From assembly GCA_001247695.2 (NCBI GenBank), contig LGRX02033441.1:1-64000 (forward strand): a DNA stretch of 64,000 nucleotides, written 5' to 3'. Origin of the DNA: Cymbomonas tetramitiformis. Lineage: Eukaryota; Chlorophyta; Pyramimonadophyceae; Pyramimonadales; Pyramimonadaceae. The notes beneath the pieces were generated by a model. It was not told the origin of the DNA and did not search any database. It worked only from the letters and a program-made list of their open reading frames with translations. The translations under genes and the position numbers were made by a program. This document shows positions 52,694 to 64,000 of the stretch, in pieces. Positions within the stretch are counted from its first letter, which is position 1, and each line of letters begins with the position of its first letter.

Positions 52694-53686
52694 AAAACAG
52701 ACGCACTCTTCAATGTCCTGCCTGATAATGGAGTCCTCCACCCTCTTGCCAGCGTTGAGCGCGGACTCCCTGCGGCGGCAGCTCTTCACATAGGCGAGGC
52801 CATATTGCTCAGGGGTCTGCGACTTGGCCACCAGCAGGTCCTCCTTCTCCTTGGTGCCCTTCATCAGAAACTTGGCCTCAAGCTCTGCAACGAAAGCCCT
52901 CAGAGCCCAGAAATAGTGAGCATCTTCAGTACCATCCGTGCCTGTGAGACCCTTGGTCGAGGTTCCCTCCATTTCCCACTCGTCAGACGGTTCACCATCA
53001 GCATCGCCATCTTGAAACTTTCTGCAGACTGCCCATGTCTCCCCTGGCCTCATCTCATGAAAAGGGGGCAGTGCACAGCGCACCGAACCCTGGAAAGAGT
53101 CCCTCTCAGAGATGTCCTTCAAGACGTGAAACGCGTGGGAAGCCACGAGACCGTTTTTCAAGTACGCGGCGCACCACCAGTCGTAAGCGACCGAAGTGGC
53201 ATGATCATCCCCTGCCAGAATCGAGGGCAGGAGATCCCATAATGACCTGTAATCTGGCTTAGAGTCCCTCAGGGCCTGTTTCGCCTGTGGGCTGAGCCCC
53301 TGGAAAGCTGCTGACCTCATGTGCCTGCGTATCCTGGACTCATGAGCTCGCTGCACTCTTCCCACCATCTCCACAAAACGCCTGATGAAAGCTGCCCTAT
53401 CCTCGTTCTTGCCACCAGTGTAGCGGAGTTTCGAGTCCATTTTGTCAAGTCCATCACTGTCTCTGTCATCCTGTTCCATGTTGTCTAAGCTATCGAGTGC
53501 GAAAAGAAAATCGCTGGCTGCGGGCACTGAAGCTGCAACTCCTCTTCCAAGTGCTGCTGCTGCTGCTGCTGCTGCTGCCGCTACTGCTGCTGGTGATGCT
53601 GGTGTAGAGGGACTGGATTCTGGAGCCGATCCTCCTGTGCTCATATAGCCAGTGATCCGCCTCTGAGTGTTCCTTTCCCGAGCCAA
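52694..53686 (-). CDS. Gag N-terminal part of the level-0 retroelement
   Basis: Starts MARERNTQRRITGYMSTGG. A Ser/Ala-rich segment contains a poly-Ala run from GCT/GCA codons (53,555-53,590). A helical capsid-like region follows: RAAFIRRFVEMVGRVQRAHE, LSPQAKQALRDSKPDYRSLW and AYDWWCAAYLKNGLVASHAF, then KFLMKGTKEKEDLLVAKSQT. The frame enters the MITE and resumes at about 52,034 (GLRIKEYKERVSEQL). Assigned as gag by position before a retropepsin and by composition, not by a diagnostic motif. Confidence 0.65.
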
Positions 53687-53839
53687 TCGGCCTCGCGTTC
53701 TGAGGACTGGACAGCGGCGGTGCTCAACTCTGCCTCACCCTCCGTGGTCAAGTGCTATGTTAATGCTCAACGAGCGGGGCGAAGGAGGTGTGCCCTCTCT
53801 CAGCGTAAAGCTCGTTCACCAGCAGGATGCAGGCTTAAT

Positions 53840-55160
53840 TCAGGCCGGTTTAGGCCAGTGCACTGAGTGCCCCTGGATTCCCACCGTTCTGAACAAGCAG
53901 GAGGGCGAGACGCGTGTGACCAGCACAGGCCCAAGGGCGTAACAATATGTCTCGGCGCTCTGGATCAGCGGCGGATGCAGGATATTTGTGTGGAAAAGGC
54001 TTAAGGCTAGGCCAGTGTGCTGAGCACCCCTGGATTCGCAGAGCCACTGCTCATCAAGAGCACAGAAGTTGTCATGGAAACTCGTTCTCAGCCAAGGTAC
54101 CAGAAACAAACGTCACTACGCAGAGCTGAAGGCTAAGCCAGTGTGCTGAGCACCCCTGGATTCGCAACGCCACTGCTCATCATGAGTCCAAAAGTTGCCA
54201 TGAGGACTCGTTGCTCACCCAGATAACCAAGAGTGCAGGCCGTTATGCAGGACTAAAGACTAAGCCAGTGTGCTGAGCACCCCTGGATTCGCAACGCCAC
54301 TGCTCATCAAGAAGGTAGCCGGTGTCATAGGGGCCTCACCGAAGGTCACAAGTTGCCAAGAGCCGTAGGAGGGCTAAGAGAGCGTCAGCAGTTAATCCGC
54401 AGGTGTTCTAAAAATAACCAACAGTACTCCAAGCTGAGCCAGTGCGCAGATCACGCCCGATTTCACCAAATACTGTTGCCAGAGCAGTAAGTAATATATA
54501 AAGTTGACCCACTCGCTGTCTTCAGGGCTGATGCCGTTGCTAATTCTCTTCTGGAGACACTCCTGCTTCAAGCTTAGGCCAGTACACCGTGGGTGTCCCT
54601 GGATTCGCCGTCAGACAAGGTGTTACCGCCAGGGGAGCCGTAGGATAAAATACCACTCATTCAGGTAGTGATTCACTGCTGATCCACTTCTAATTAGTCA
54701 GCCCAGGCAGATGCCGCTGCTAATTAGCTTCTAGGTCGCACACTTGCCTACAAGTTAGGCCAGTACACCGGGGGTGTCCCTGGATTCACCGTTTGGACAA
54801 GGTGGTCAACTAGAGGGACCGCAGGATAGGCACTACTCATAAAGGTGGTCATTCACTGCTGATTCGCCCCGTCGCTGTCGGTGTCCAAGTTGATGCCGTC
54901 GCTAATTAGCTCTTAGTGACGCACACTTGTTTACAGTTAGGCCAGTGCACCGTGGGTGCCCCTGGATTCGCTGTTGAACAAGGTAGTCAGGCTGAGGATA
55001 TTGCAAGATAATAAAAGACCACTCATTAAGTAGTAATTCAGTGCTGATCCGCCGCCGCCGCCACTGGGAGCCTTTTTCCGTGTGAGCACCGCCAAGTATA
55101 AAAAGGAAAGAGGGTCCGCCAGTACACCGTGGGTGTCCCTGGAGTCGCCTTTCTCCCGAA
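53840..55160 (-). repeat. Repeat array upstream of gag
   Basis: Nine copies of a unit whose core reads (plus strand) GCCAGTGTGCTGAGCACCCC then TGGATTCGC occur at about 53,852, 54,009, 54,133, 54,262, 54,431, 54,578, 54,757, 54,937 and 55,106, spaced 125-180 bp. A second word, CACTGCTCATCAAG or ATTCACTGCTGATCC, alternates with it. On the minus strand they precede gag, so they may form the leader or LTR-proximal region. Confidence 0.8.
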
Positions 55161-55644
55161 TCTGCTGTTACCAACTGCTGTGAACTTGTCGCCAAAGGGT
55201 CTCTACTTCTGAATTAGCACTGAAATAAAAAGCCGCTCCGCGCAGGACATTATTGTTTTGTAAAAAGATAAAAACAGCAGTAGAATATGTTCATCAAAAG
55301 ATCGGCATAATAACCAAAAGTACGAATTATTGTACAAAGCTGTGAGCAGAACTGTCTTAGCAGTCTAGCACTGGCACGCGAACAGCCACCTAGCACTTGC
55401 GAAGGCAAAACAATAATGAGTCCTCTAGTTCTGACCTACGGTCAGAGCTTACTTATATCTCGAGTCATTGTCACATCTGCAAAAACTGTAACAGGCTTCC
55501 GCCCTGAAATCTCCATCTAGCCAATAGAAAGTCATTATTCTATGCCAGCTTTAACAATGTTACCGTTTGCCGTATTCTGACTGACACGTCAGTGGTAAAC
55601 TTGTAACTGTCATATCCTCTTATCACTTCGCGGTCACCTGATAA
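55161..55644. other. Non-genic stretch
   Basis: AT-rich DNA between the repeat array and the second retroelement. No gene or clear LTR end is identified. Confidence 0.4.
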
Positions 55645-55684
55645 TTACCATATCTTCTTTACCAAGTCTATTACCCTCGAGCAG

Positions 55685-55984
55685 TCATCTTGCGCGAGAC
55701 CTGTCATACTCGTCATATCTGTCACGCCTGTCACTAGCTGGACAAACCCGGCACGGTACCATGGGAGGCCGGCGTTTGTTACAGAATGATGATGAGTCTG
55801 TTGGTGATATACCAAGCTGAGAAGCGAACTGTCTGTCGATAAATGACGATGTAGCTCCTGGATCCACCAAAATGTGAGTACTCTGTCCATATACTTTCCC
55901 TTTATACAACAACAACTTCTTCTGTGATTTCAGCTGTGCTGTCTGTGATTGCATCTGTGCGATGTGTTCTGAGGGAGTATCCAT
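55685..55984 (-). pseudogene. Second Ty3/Gypsy element: protease fragment
   Basis: LLYKGKVYGQSTHILVDPGA followed by TSSFIDRQFASQLGI is a retropepsin N-terminus, with DPGA in place of DSGA/DTGA as in several plant Ty3/Gypsy elements. The frame ends soon after and no RT follows, so the element is truncated here. Confidence 0.7.
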
Positions 55985-56078
55985 CTGCTGGAACTGAAGT
56001 GTCAGGCTGGATAGGACTTCTTCTGAGATACTCTCAACCCGACCACTTGCTTCAGTGGCATGTTCAGGCTGATCTATC

Positions 56079-56640
56079 GGGGAATCCTCATCACTGGTAC
56101 TTGTGCAGTACCCGGAGAGTTTCCCTGAGGAGCTGGAGCTGATGCTGGAGCTGGAGCTGCACTTGCTGCATTGATGCTCTGCTGATTCTGTAACTCCTTA
56201 ACCAGGGTGTTGACTGTTTTTACGAGTTTGTTAGACTCATTTTTACCACCCTGATTATTCTGCTGCTGCTGTCCTCTGTTCCGATTGTAATTAGGATTAG
56301 GATTAGGAGCTGGAGGATTGCCTTGTACGGCTTTTCCATCTGCTGTGCTGGTGGCAAAGCAATCCTTTTTGATGTGACCTGGACGACCACAACGCTGACA
56401 AGACTGGGAAGGAGATGATGCTGATCCTTTTCCTCTTCCTTTTCCCTTGCCTTTTCCTTTGCCTTTCCCTTTATTCTTTTGGGAATTCTGGTTGGCCTGA
56501 TTCTGATTGCCACGATTCTGATTGCCACGGTCATATGGCTTATTGCCACGACCTTTGTCCTTTTCATTTCTGACTGGACCTCCTGACTGTTCCTTCTGTC
56601 CCCTAAAATGTAGGGTCTCTGACTGCTTCGGAATGAACTA
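56079..56640 (-). pseudogene. Second Ty3/Gypsy element: gag basic region and zinc knuckle
   Basis: A Lys/Gly/Asn-rich stretch leads to CQRCGRPGHIKKDC, a perfect CCHC knuckle, then a Gln/Ala/Pro-rich tail. It is shifted by one base relative to the capsid frame at a T4 run near 56,603, and again relative to the protease. Confidence 0.75.
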
Positions 56641-57454
56641 CATAATTCAAATCGAGCAGAACCTGTGTGGTCTGTGCCCACGACAGGTTATTCCTTTCAT
56701 CATCCGTAAGGAATCTAAGATGGAACTGTTTTCTGAGGTCTGTCTCCATATTGCTGACAAACCTATCCTTAATCAGGACATCATCCAAATCAACTGATGC
56801 TAACGAAGCCAGTGGCGTGAATGTACGCAGGTAATCCGAGAATGTCTGGTTGCCCTGCTGTAATGCCATCAAATGTTTTCTGGCAACTGACTTCTTGTGG
56901 GGATTCCCGAACTGCCTGAGGAATGTGGTCCTGACATGTTCATATGTGGCATCAGGTGGTTTAGCCACGACATGAAAGAAATGTCTGTCATTATTCTGGA
57001 GGAAGGTGAGAAAGACTGTGATGAGATCCTTGTCTGCTGCTCCAGGATATGTGAACTGGAAATATCTGTCCACTGTCTCAATCCATACCTCTGCACCCTG
57101 TCCGACTCTGTATTCCTTAGGTGGATTCATTTTCACCTTCGGAACGAGTGCTGCTGGAACTGTTGCTGAGTGAATCTGACCATCATCTGGGTCTGTGAAG
57201 ACAGGTGGAGCATGATCCTCCGTATATTCCTCATCTGGTTCATGAGGCTCTGTCTCTGGATCTCTATATCGACTCATGTCTGGTTTCATTCTGCTGATGG
57301 CATCGAAGTACCCTATCTCATCATACCGGGTCTGAGTGTCAGCATAACCAGTTAACCATTTTGGAAATTTAGATATGCTGAAGGAATCATAAGAACCCAG
57401 GATGTCAAAGAACCAGTTGGATGGATCTGCAGGTATCTGTGGTATTTCTGCCAT
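56603..57454 (-). pseudogene. Second Ty3/Gypsy element: gag capsid
   Basis: Starts MAEIPQIPADPSNWFFDILG. Retrotrans_gag-type region: GAEVWIETVDRYFQFTYPGA, DLITVFLTFLQNNDRHFFHV, TFLRQFGNPHKKSVARKHLM, LQQGNQTFSDYLRTFTPLAS and VSNMETDLRKQFHLRFLTDD. This core forms the capsid of the virus-like particle. The frame ends at a T-run frameshift. The 5' LTR that should lie to the right is not identified. Confidence 0.85.
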
Positions 57455-59160
57455 CTAAACAAACACCACACCAACAAAACCTTCAAAATTGGATGTGTGT
57501 GTGTGTGCTAGGACAACATACTGTGTCATGCGCGGATGACTCAGCGGTGTCATACATGCTAGCAGTGCCATACGCGCCTTACGATATTAGCGCCCGAGAC
57601 CCCTGTTGAGGAAGAGACCCCCCTTAGTGGGAGTACACAGTACTAGTGTACGGTGTAATAAGGTGTCATAGTGAAGCACTGACACCTCATACTGCATGAT
57701 ACTGTAGTAGAAGCATATGATAGGTTAATGAGACTTGGCCATGCTGACTAGGATTAACTCAGGGAGTTGAGTGAATAAGTAATGGCCAAGGCCAAAGAAA
57801 CAGTTGAGTTTCCAAGAGTAAATACAGCCGACATGGCAAAAGATGTAATCCTAATTCTTATATGCAAGTAATATGCATTGAGTCTGGACATAGATCCTAA
57901 GAACCAGCATAGTTTGGTTAGCATTAAATAAGATATAGAGCATAATATAGAACCTTGCACTATATCTTATCCACAAGTAGTTTCACAGTGACTGTTAAGT
58001 AGAGGGTTTAGTACTGCCTCCTACAAAATGGTATCAGTGTGCTACGCACCACCACCACCACCACCGCTTCCACAAAATTTTTTTTACTTTCGAGTTATGA
58101 CTTTTCCAACGACTTTATACCGTGACTTCGGCTTCAATGTTATTTGAGATCTGCCAGTGTGTGTTACGCCTTCCCTGACGCGACTTCGGTTACGGCTTTT
58201 ATTGGCTCGCAGACTGTGACACCCACGTAAATTATCTTTTATTTGCTTACAAAAGCGAATTTCCTCTTCAACGCGTTGTGCAATTGTAGTTCGTACTGGA
58301 TTCTAGAAATCGTGCACTTGCGCGTGCTTTACGGTCTTGGCTGCTGTGAGTGCCTGGTGCGCACGCAGTTCTTCGCTCGGATGTTCGATGTTACGTTTGT
58401 TCCTCAGCAACAAAGATTCTTAGAATTGTCGAGTGCAGCATATACTTTCTTCGCGCTGTGATCTGTGATGGAAAATTTCAGCTCGCCATGGGAGGGCTCC
58501 TACTGTGGCACAGTGTGCCACAAATAAAGTAGCCCTGTGCTATCTTTCGTCTTGCGTTCGCTCTGCGCCTGAAACTTTCAAATTACCTTTACAAATTATG
58601 GCAATTTTTGCGGGTGCTGCTTAAATTCGGGTTTGAAGATGGTCGAAATTCTACTTCTGGCTGCTGGCCCTTGTGTTCGCACTCTGACGCGTTTGGTCGA
58701 CTCAGCGCTTTTCTTACTCGCTAGCAGTTTTGCGCCGTTAATTCCTCTCGGAGATTGTGCCAGTTGGTCAGCGTTTTCCGCGAGATCTTCGTCTGCTCTC
58801 TACTGTGCGATTGGAATGAGAAGGCAGCGTTCTTCTTTGGCTCGTTTGGCTGGGAGTTAGCGTGATGAGGCTTCAAATTGGCGCTATTCAGCTTGCGTGC
58901 GTGTTCTTCGTCGGAGGTCTTTGCGGCTGCGTGGGATTACACAAATTTATGCTGTAGAATTCGAAAATGTTCTTCATTTTGGCAAATGCAGCTTGCTCGC
59001 GTTGCCCTTAGCGCTACAACGCTCCAGCGTTCTTGACAGTGGCTAACCCTAAGTGGAGTCGCGCTGTGGCGTTGCTTTGCCTTCTGTGACCTCAAACCGG
59101 AATTGCTAGGGTTGTTTTCGTCTCGGATCTTCGAGTGTGTTGGAAGGCTTTTGCTGAGAT
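57455..59160. other. Non-genic stretch with possible primer-binding site
   Basis: A GT run at about 57,495. At 58,029 the plus strand reads TGGTATCAGTGTGCTACGCA, which resembles an LTR-element primer-binding site, but the LTR to its left and a matching 3' LTR are not found. Otherwise nothing is supported. Confidence 0.4.
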
Positions 59161-60075
59161 TTGGTGGCGGCAGTTGGTTATCTGCTGTTGGACCTCGTCT
59201 TCTCTCTCATACTTTTATCACTTGCGGCGGAAGCTAGCAAATCTTCCTCGGTTGATTTGTGTGTTTCTCCACCTACGTTTGGCGCTCCTGGGTTGGCGGG
59301 ATTGCACTTGCGGCTTGAGCTTGGAGCTCTTCGCTTGTGCTCGCTTGGCAGCTCCGGCGGCATGGCGCTCCCAGATCCTGGCATGACAGCGGGGGGGGAG
59401 GAGCTGCGAGATACAGTGCTGGATGCCAGGAATAGGTCTTTTGTGTTTGCGCGAGACGTCCACGAGGCGCAGCAAAGTGCACCACAGGCGGCGGTGCGGC
59501 TCGGTGCGTCCGCGGCGGCGCTGCATAGTGCGCCACCAGCGGCGGCGCGGCACTTGGCGCTTCCAGCGGCGGCGCGTCACAGTGCGCCACCAGCGGCGGC
59601 GCGGCACTACTATGGCCAAGGCCAAGCACTGGGAGTCAGCTCGCGACCTCCGACAACACAGTGGGAAGCAGAGCCGGAGGCGGCACACGGCTTGCGGCAT
59701 CCCAAGCATGGCTCACGACAGCGAGTACGGCTAGCGCGCGGTGCAGAGCTTGCGCCGAGTGGGTCGCTAAGGCGAGCCCCGCCAGCTACTGCCGCGGGGC
59801 CGGCGGCGGATAGCTCGCGACACCGACAAACAAAGCAGTTATCGCATAACGCACAGTTAGCAGCACGCATCCCACGCGTGGCCATGCCCCTCGCGCTCAG
59901 CACGCGGTGCCCAGCGCTCCGCGTGGATTTGCAAGCCTCGACGCTCTGCAAAGACGCGTTGGCACCCAAGGCCGACCACGACATAGCATGGACCTATCTG
60001 GACCTCCTGTATGCAGACGGTAGTTGGTGCCCCCCAAGGAAGTGTGATAATCATAGGCAGTTGTCAAGTGCCTAA
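59161..60075 (+). CDS. Doubtful Ala/Arg-rich frame with repeats
   Basis: 304 codons. A hydrophobic N-terminus (VGYLLLDLVFSLILLSLAAE) is followed by repeats of the type SAPPAAARH four times over about 50 residues, and a low-complexity basic region. GC-rich codons allow open frames on several strands here, so coding status is weak. No family is recognised. Confidence 0.2.
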   Translation: MVAAVGYLLLDLVFSLILLSLAAEASKSSSVDLCVSPPTFGAPGLAGLHLRLELGALRLCSLGSSGGMALPDPGMTAGGEELRDTVLDARNRSFVFARDVHEAQQSAPQAAVRLGASAAALHSAPPAAARHLALPAAARHSAPPAAARHYYGQGQALGVSSRPPTTQWEAEPEAAHGLRHPKHGSRQRVRLARGAELAPSGSLRRAPPATAAGPAADSSRHRQTKQLSHNAQLAARIPRVAMPLALSTRCPALRVDLQASTLCKDALAPKADHDIAWTYLDLLYADGSWCPPRKCDNHRQLSSA

Positions 60076-63000
60076 TACCTCATTAAATAGCATGCAATCT
60101 TTGTAGAAGGCAGCTGCACAGTTCTTGGGACGTTGCCCTACAGTTCTTGGGTCGTTGCCCGAAATATTAGTCATGCATGTGCTGACTTCAGCATGACCAT
60201 TATGCCAAATATAGTGTTGTTCACTAGTATTTCGTGGCATTTCAGGGTGTTACGGGTTACAGTGACCCTAATGACATGCAGTGACCTTAGGGTGTTACAT
60301 AGTATCAGTAACACCTATTTATATCAAAATGAAGCAGTATGCATGTTTACTGGAAGGAAAGAAGCAAAACTGCATTTAGCATGCCACTGCTAATTATGTG
60401 ACTCTTGAGGTGCTGTCACACCCCTAAGTTTTTGCACATACTTTTTAGGGTGTTACACGAGGTGTGAAGTGCTCAGGTATTTTCCCCATATACCTTAATA
60501 GGTGAAAAATTGGATCCGCGAAAAAAAATGGACTCGAATTTTCATTTTGAAATCTAACGTGTGAGATTTTCACCTATTTTGTCACTTTTTGGCTTATCTA
60601 TATATATATATATATGTAAGCCACAGTGTATACTATAGTGTACGCATCTGTCACAACTTTGTAATATATCTCACTCGCACCCATGGAATTGAAATTGATA
60701 TTTTTTCATGGTGTCTCGTGAAGATATGTGCATGGCCATCATATGGGGTTTTACTGATTGAAACCCATGATAAATTGGCCAAACCCTAATACTTATATGT
60801 AGATTTATCAATAGTGACTTGCAGTCACTTAAGTGATAACTTGTCAGTTGATTTATTACTTACTCAGGACTGTCATTCCTTAGATAACCTTAGCTAATAG
60901 CTTCAGGCGAGATCACTCCTCGGTTCGGTCGCCTGTCCTTGGTTGTTGATCACGTTGCCTACCCACGAATGGGTCTGCTGGAGGTCTTCTTTATCTCTTC
61001 GGATTTATGACAATACTCTGGATGGTGGTGCCATCCACATACTAAGTAACTTGAGCAAATGCTCATAGTAATCAGGTAATTATCATTTGCTTAGGCATAT
61101 GGCGGTGCACTGGAAGAGTATCTAAACGATATCTTCAGTTTCTAAGCAAATCATAACAGTGCTTGAACAATTAGAGCAATGTCTGATTAAATACCTATAT
61201 CAGCTACATCATTGTCAAGATGAGTTCTGATCTGTGTGATTACTGAAATATGCTTTGAAGTGATCAGGTATCGGGATCAACTGTCAGATGCATAGTACTC
61301 GATGGTGTTGCTCCAGCGATAGAGTGAAAGGGGCATGGACAGTGTTCAACAGTTACCAGCTGTTTTGTGAACACTGTATACTGCCTTCGGGTCTGGAGAT
61401 ATTCTCCATCCAGCCCTTCAGCATGTGGATTTATCCTGTTCCCTTATCTATCGCCATCACTGACATCCAACACGCACATGTGTTTGTTGGATGGTATCTA
61501 TGTATCATACATGTTGATATAATACTTGATCATTTACACTTAGTGACTCAGTGTAATGTCAGCATACATAGTAATGTCAGTGATTTATGCATTGTGCAGG
61601 TACTTACTGATTCAGTACACTTAAGCAAATTGATAGTGATTAATCATACAAGTTAATCTGTATACCAATGGACAGCATATAGCAAGTATGATGCATATCA
61701 ATATAGTTATTATACTGTTGTAATCCTGCACTTCTCATCATGATGGATGATGAGTTGAATGGTATATTTTCACAAGTGGCTCCGGTGTGTATTCCATCTT
61801 GATCAACAGGAGAACCGTTATCCCATCCCAAATCCTCCGTCAGGGATAATTGAGCTAATTCCTGTCTTCATGACCAAGACTGGCACCTTATACCATTTGG
61901 GTTTGCAATATAGCCTACTTGCAAGTTCTAGCATGTATATGTGATATGCATGTTGCAGTGTGATATAGGTGTATTGCTGGATAAACCCCCGGTTCCATGG
62001 GGTACAAGCCCATGGTCGGTTAGGCGCGGACGGATCGCCATCAAATCGATCAACAGAACTACATGATGCTTTACAGATAAGCCCTTACTTTTTAATCCTC
62101 TGCAAATACATCTATGTTACACTGATGGTATATGCATGTGTATGCCAACCGTTATCGTGATAAGGCTGGTATGCATACGTGCATGTATGCTAGATTTATA
62201 TGATCCGGTTAATTACTATCACGGTGTAATTGAGTGAACAAGTTACAGTATGCGTCGCACTGAACGAGCTAAAATCATCGCACGTGTGCGTCGCACTGAA
62301 CGATTAGTGCAGAACATTTGCGAACATCGCTGTAGCACATCCTTTTCGCACAGTATGAAGTTGTATGTCGCTGTCGCCGGTATTTGTCGCATAGTATGAT
62401 TGCGAATGCGCTGTTAACGAAATTGTGCGCGTCCCTGTCGCACTTGATACGAATCATATGTACTGATAATCATTTTTCGTTCGCGCGCTTGATTCTCGCA
62501 TACCGTACGGACCTGCGATATTTGACAGCATACATGTACGAATCATAGACTCGTGCGCACACCTTGTCGCAATTTATTTACTGACGATATGCTGTTAGTT
62601 GCGAATCGCGCTGATGATCGCGCTGATGTTATTTGTTGCACACTCCGCCGTTCGCTGACGATATTGCAGCGAATGCTGTCGTATGCGTGACGATATTCGG
62701 AATATATGTATGTGCGAGCTCTGTCGCTCCGTATACAAAATCTATATACGAAATATATCAAGTCTGTCTGCTGCACACACTTGTGTTCTCGTCCTTCGCC
62801 TGCACGAAGAGATACCAATGTCACGGTCCTATACGGACTTGTTATGTGGCGCGGCTGCTATTGAACTGTAGCAAGCACGCGCAAGTATGTAGTGGGGTAT
62901 GAGTGCAGCAAATTGGTAGACCAGAAGTGCTTGCTTGAGCCCAATGCTCCTCATATTACCTCAATGCCCTCACGCGTCATACGCGTTACCACCATCGGGT

Positions 63001-63254
63001 TGTGAACCCGAGGGCATTGGGTGAACTACCCGCATCGGCTGGTCGATATAGCCATTGATGCTCGCATGCTGTTCATTTCATGCTTGAAGCGAAGACGCGT
63101 CTTCTCAGAACACTTCGGTTCTTCAAGACTTGTCTTGCTTCGCCATCTCGATGCCAATACCTGGCCGCCTCTCGATGATAGATGTCACTCACCTTAAGTG
63201 GATGACAGGCATTATGACTGTACATGTCATAGTCGACCGTACTGACAATACTCG
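60076..63254. other. Non-genic, repeat-derived stretch
   Basis: Two copies of ACAGTTCTTGGG(A/T)CGTTGCCC at 60,117-60,155, related to the motif at 1.9-2.6 kb. CCTTAGGGTGTTACATAGTATCAG (about 60,286) is reminiscent of an LTR end plus primer-binding site. A (TA)n run lies at 60,596-60,616, and C-G-poor AT-rich DNA with TCGCA words at 62.2-62.7 kb. No gene is supported. Confidence 0.4.
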
Positions 63255-63350
63255 ACGACTGTATGTCATTATGACATGACATGACATAGTATGACAGGTA
63301 TGACCGGTATGACATGTATGACACATGTGTCATCGGCCATATCCCTGACA
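63255..63350 (+). repeat. TATGACA-rich dispersed repeat, second copy
   Basis: Matches 1,590-1,695 (CGACTGTATGTCATTATGAC, then GGTATGACCGGTATGACATG, then CACATGTGTCATCGGCCATA). Confidence 0.7.
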
Positions 63351-63540
63351 AGATGGCTTGAATGCCCGACGTGGAATTGAGCATTTCACAGCCTTGCAGT
63401 AGGTTTGTGAGATGAACTTTGGTCTCTCTGGTGATGGTAATAGTGACAAGGGTTCATTAATACCCCCGATCATTCACTACATTCATGTTCGCATGATACG
63501 GCAATCTATCGATAAAAGTCGAACTGATGTGAGATGAGAC

Positions 63541-63700
63541 TTTCAGCCCCCCCCCATAAGGTGGGGGGCAGTCACACTCTCTCTGATCACCCCTTGACCC
63601 GAGGTGCCACGTCAGCTTGCTTCCGCCAGTTCGTTCCGCGATAATAAAACCCCAAAGTTATTTTATTATCTCATCTTAGTCTGCAGTGAATTGCGGTGTC
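63541..63700. other. Poly-C/poly-G foldback and A-rich tail
   Basis: CCCCCCCCCATAAGGTGGGGGG is similar in layout to the foldback within the gag-only element's LTR. A GATAATAAAACCCC stretch follows at about 63,640. It might be part of a related LTR; ends not found. Confidence 0.35.
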
Positions 63701-63807
63701 ACTCCCTGCTAGTGCTTCCGCCAGTCTAATATATAACATATATTAGCCTTTTCTGTCAGGTTATCGGTCCACCATCTTTGGTGTGGCATCCTTTTCTCGG
63801 CAACTTT

Positions 63808-63896
63808 GATCACGCACGTAACCCGCACGTAACGCACGTAACCCGCACGTAACCCGCACGTAACCCGCACGTAGCCTGCACGTAACCTCCGCACGT
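63808..63896 (+). repeat. Minisatellite of CGCACGTAACC
   Basis: About seven 11-bp units (CCGCACGTAAC) with small variants, including two shortened units. Confidence 0.9.
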
Positions 63897-64000
63897 ACCT
63901 CGGAAATTTGTAATTTTTCGACCAACTTCAACCGAATTTAACGAGACCTTCGCCCCTACGTATCGACGTTTTTGACCTCACCGCCGTTTTCCTCGTCGAA

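Noticed and set aside
59423..59734. Arg-rich overlapping frames on both strands around the GC-rich segment.
   Set aside because: Low-complexity GCG/CGC repeats open all frames; no conserved features.

Overview
This is eukaryotic nuclear DNA, most likely from a green-lineage (algal or early plant) genome rich in transposons. The evidence is GT-AG introns inside transposon genes, plant-type element families (a CACTA element with a DUF4216-like protein, hAT, Mutator-like elements, Ty3/Gypsy and gag-only LTR elements) and no bacterial gene organisation. I see no secure host gene. The species cannot be named from the sequence.

Most of the window is a nest of elements inserted into each other, and much of it can be dissected to the base from target-site duplications (TSDs). 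Level 0 is minus-strand Ty3/Gypsy-type coding sequence: gag-protease at 53.7-49.0 kb and further open frames ending in reverse transcriptase at 12.5-8.6 kb. About 36 kb of younger insertions separate the two. (1) LTR element A (12,527-34,767, minus strand, tRNA-type primer-binding site). (2) Ten bases to its right, a hAT element (34,787-48,785, TSD ATCCTAAA).

Inside the left LTR of A lies a small hAT-like palindromic element (outer limits 12,866-30,942, TSD CTCCCAAG). It in turn holds a gag-only LTR retrotransposon (12,957-18,198, TSD CATGT) and a 12.6-kb TIR element (18,234-30,831). The gag-only element is split by a MULE-like insert (14,008-16,700, TSD AGCCAGAGCC). The 12.6-kb element carries one three-exon gene predicted to encode 1,874 residues, itself interrupted by a second MULE-like insert (26,928-29,078, TSD CTTTCCATC). 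When the inserts and one TSD copy are removed, both interrupted frames close exactly.

Inside the hAT lies a CACTA-type element (38,275-47,674, TSD GAA). It carries a multi-exon gene for a DUF4216-like protein ending in a PHD finger, and that gene is interrupted by a TIR element (43,361-45,147, TSD CGGCGAAAC).

The oddest material is a repeat family present three times (about 0.1-1.3 kb, 18.4-19.8 kb, 43.6-44.8 kb). It is built almost entirely from consecutive short perfect hairpins joined by a constant linker and looks like a chain of stem-loops. Other novelties are an in-frame secretory-type N-terminal extension of the hAT transposase, CACTA introns made of the element's own subterminal repeat words and nearly all in phase 2, an exactly duplicated intron-exon unit, and tRNA T-arm plus 3'-splice-site modules repeated in both MULE-like inserts. 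The right end (53.8-64 kb) holds a repeat array upstream of gag, a broken second Ty3/Gypsy gag-protease, and mostly non-genic repeat DNA.
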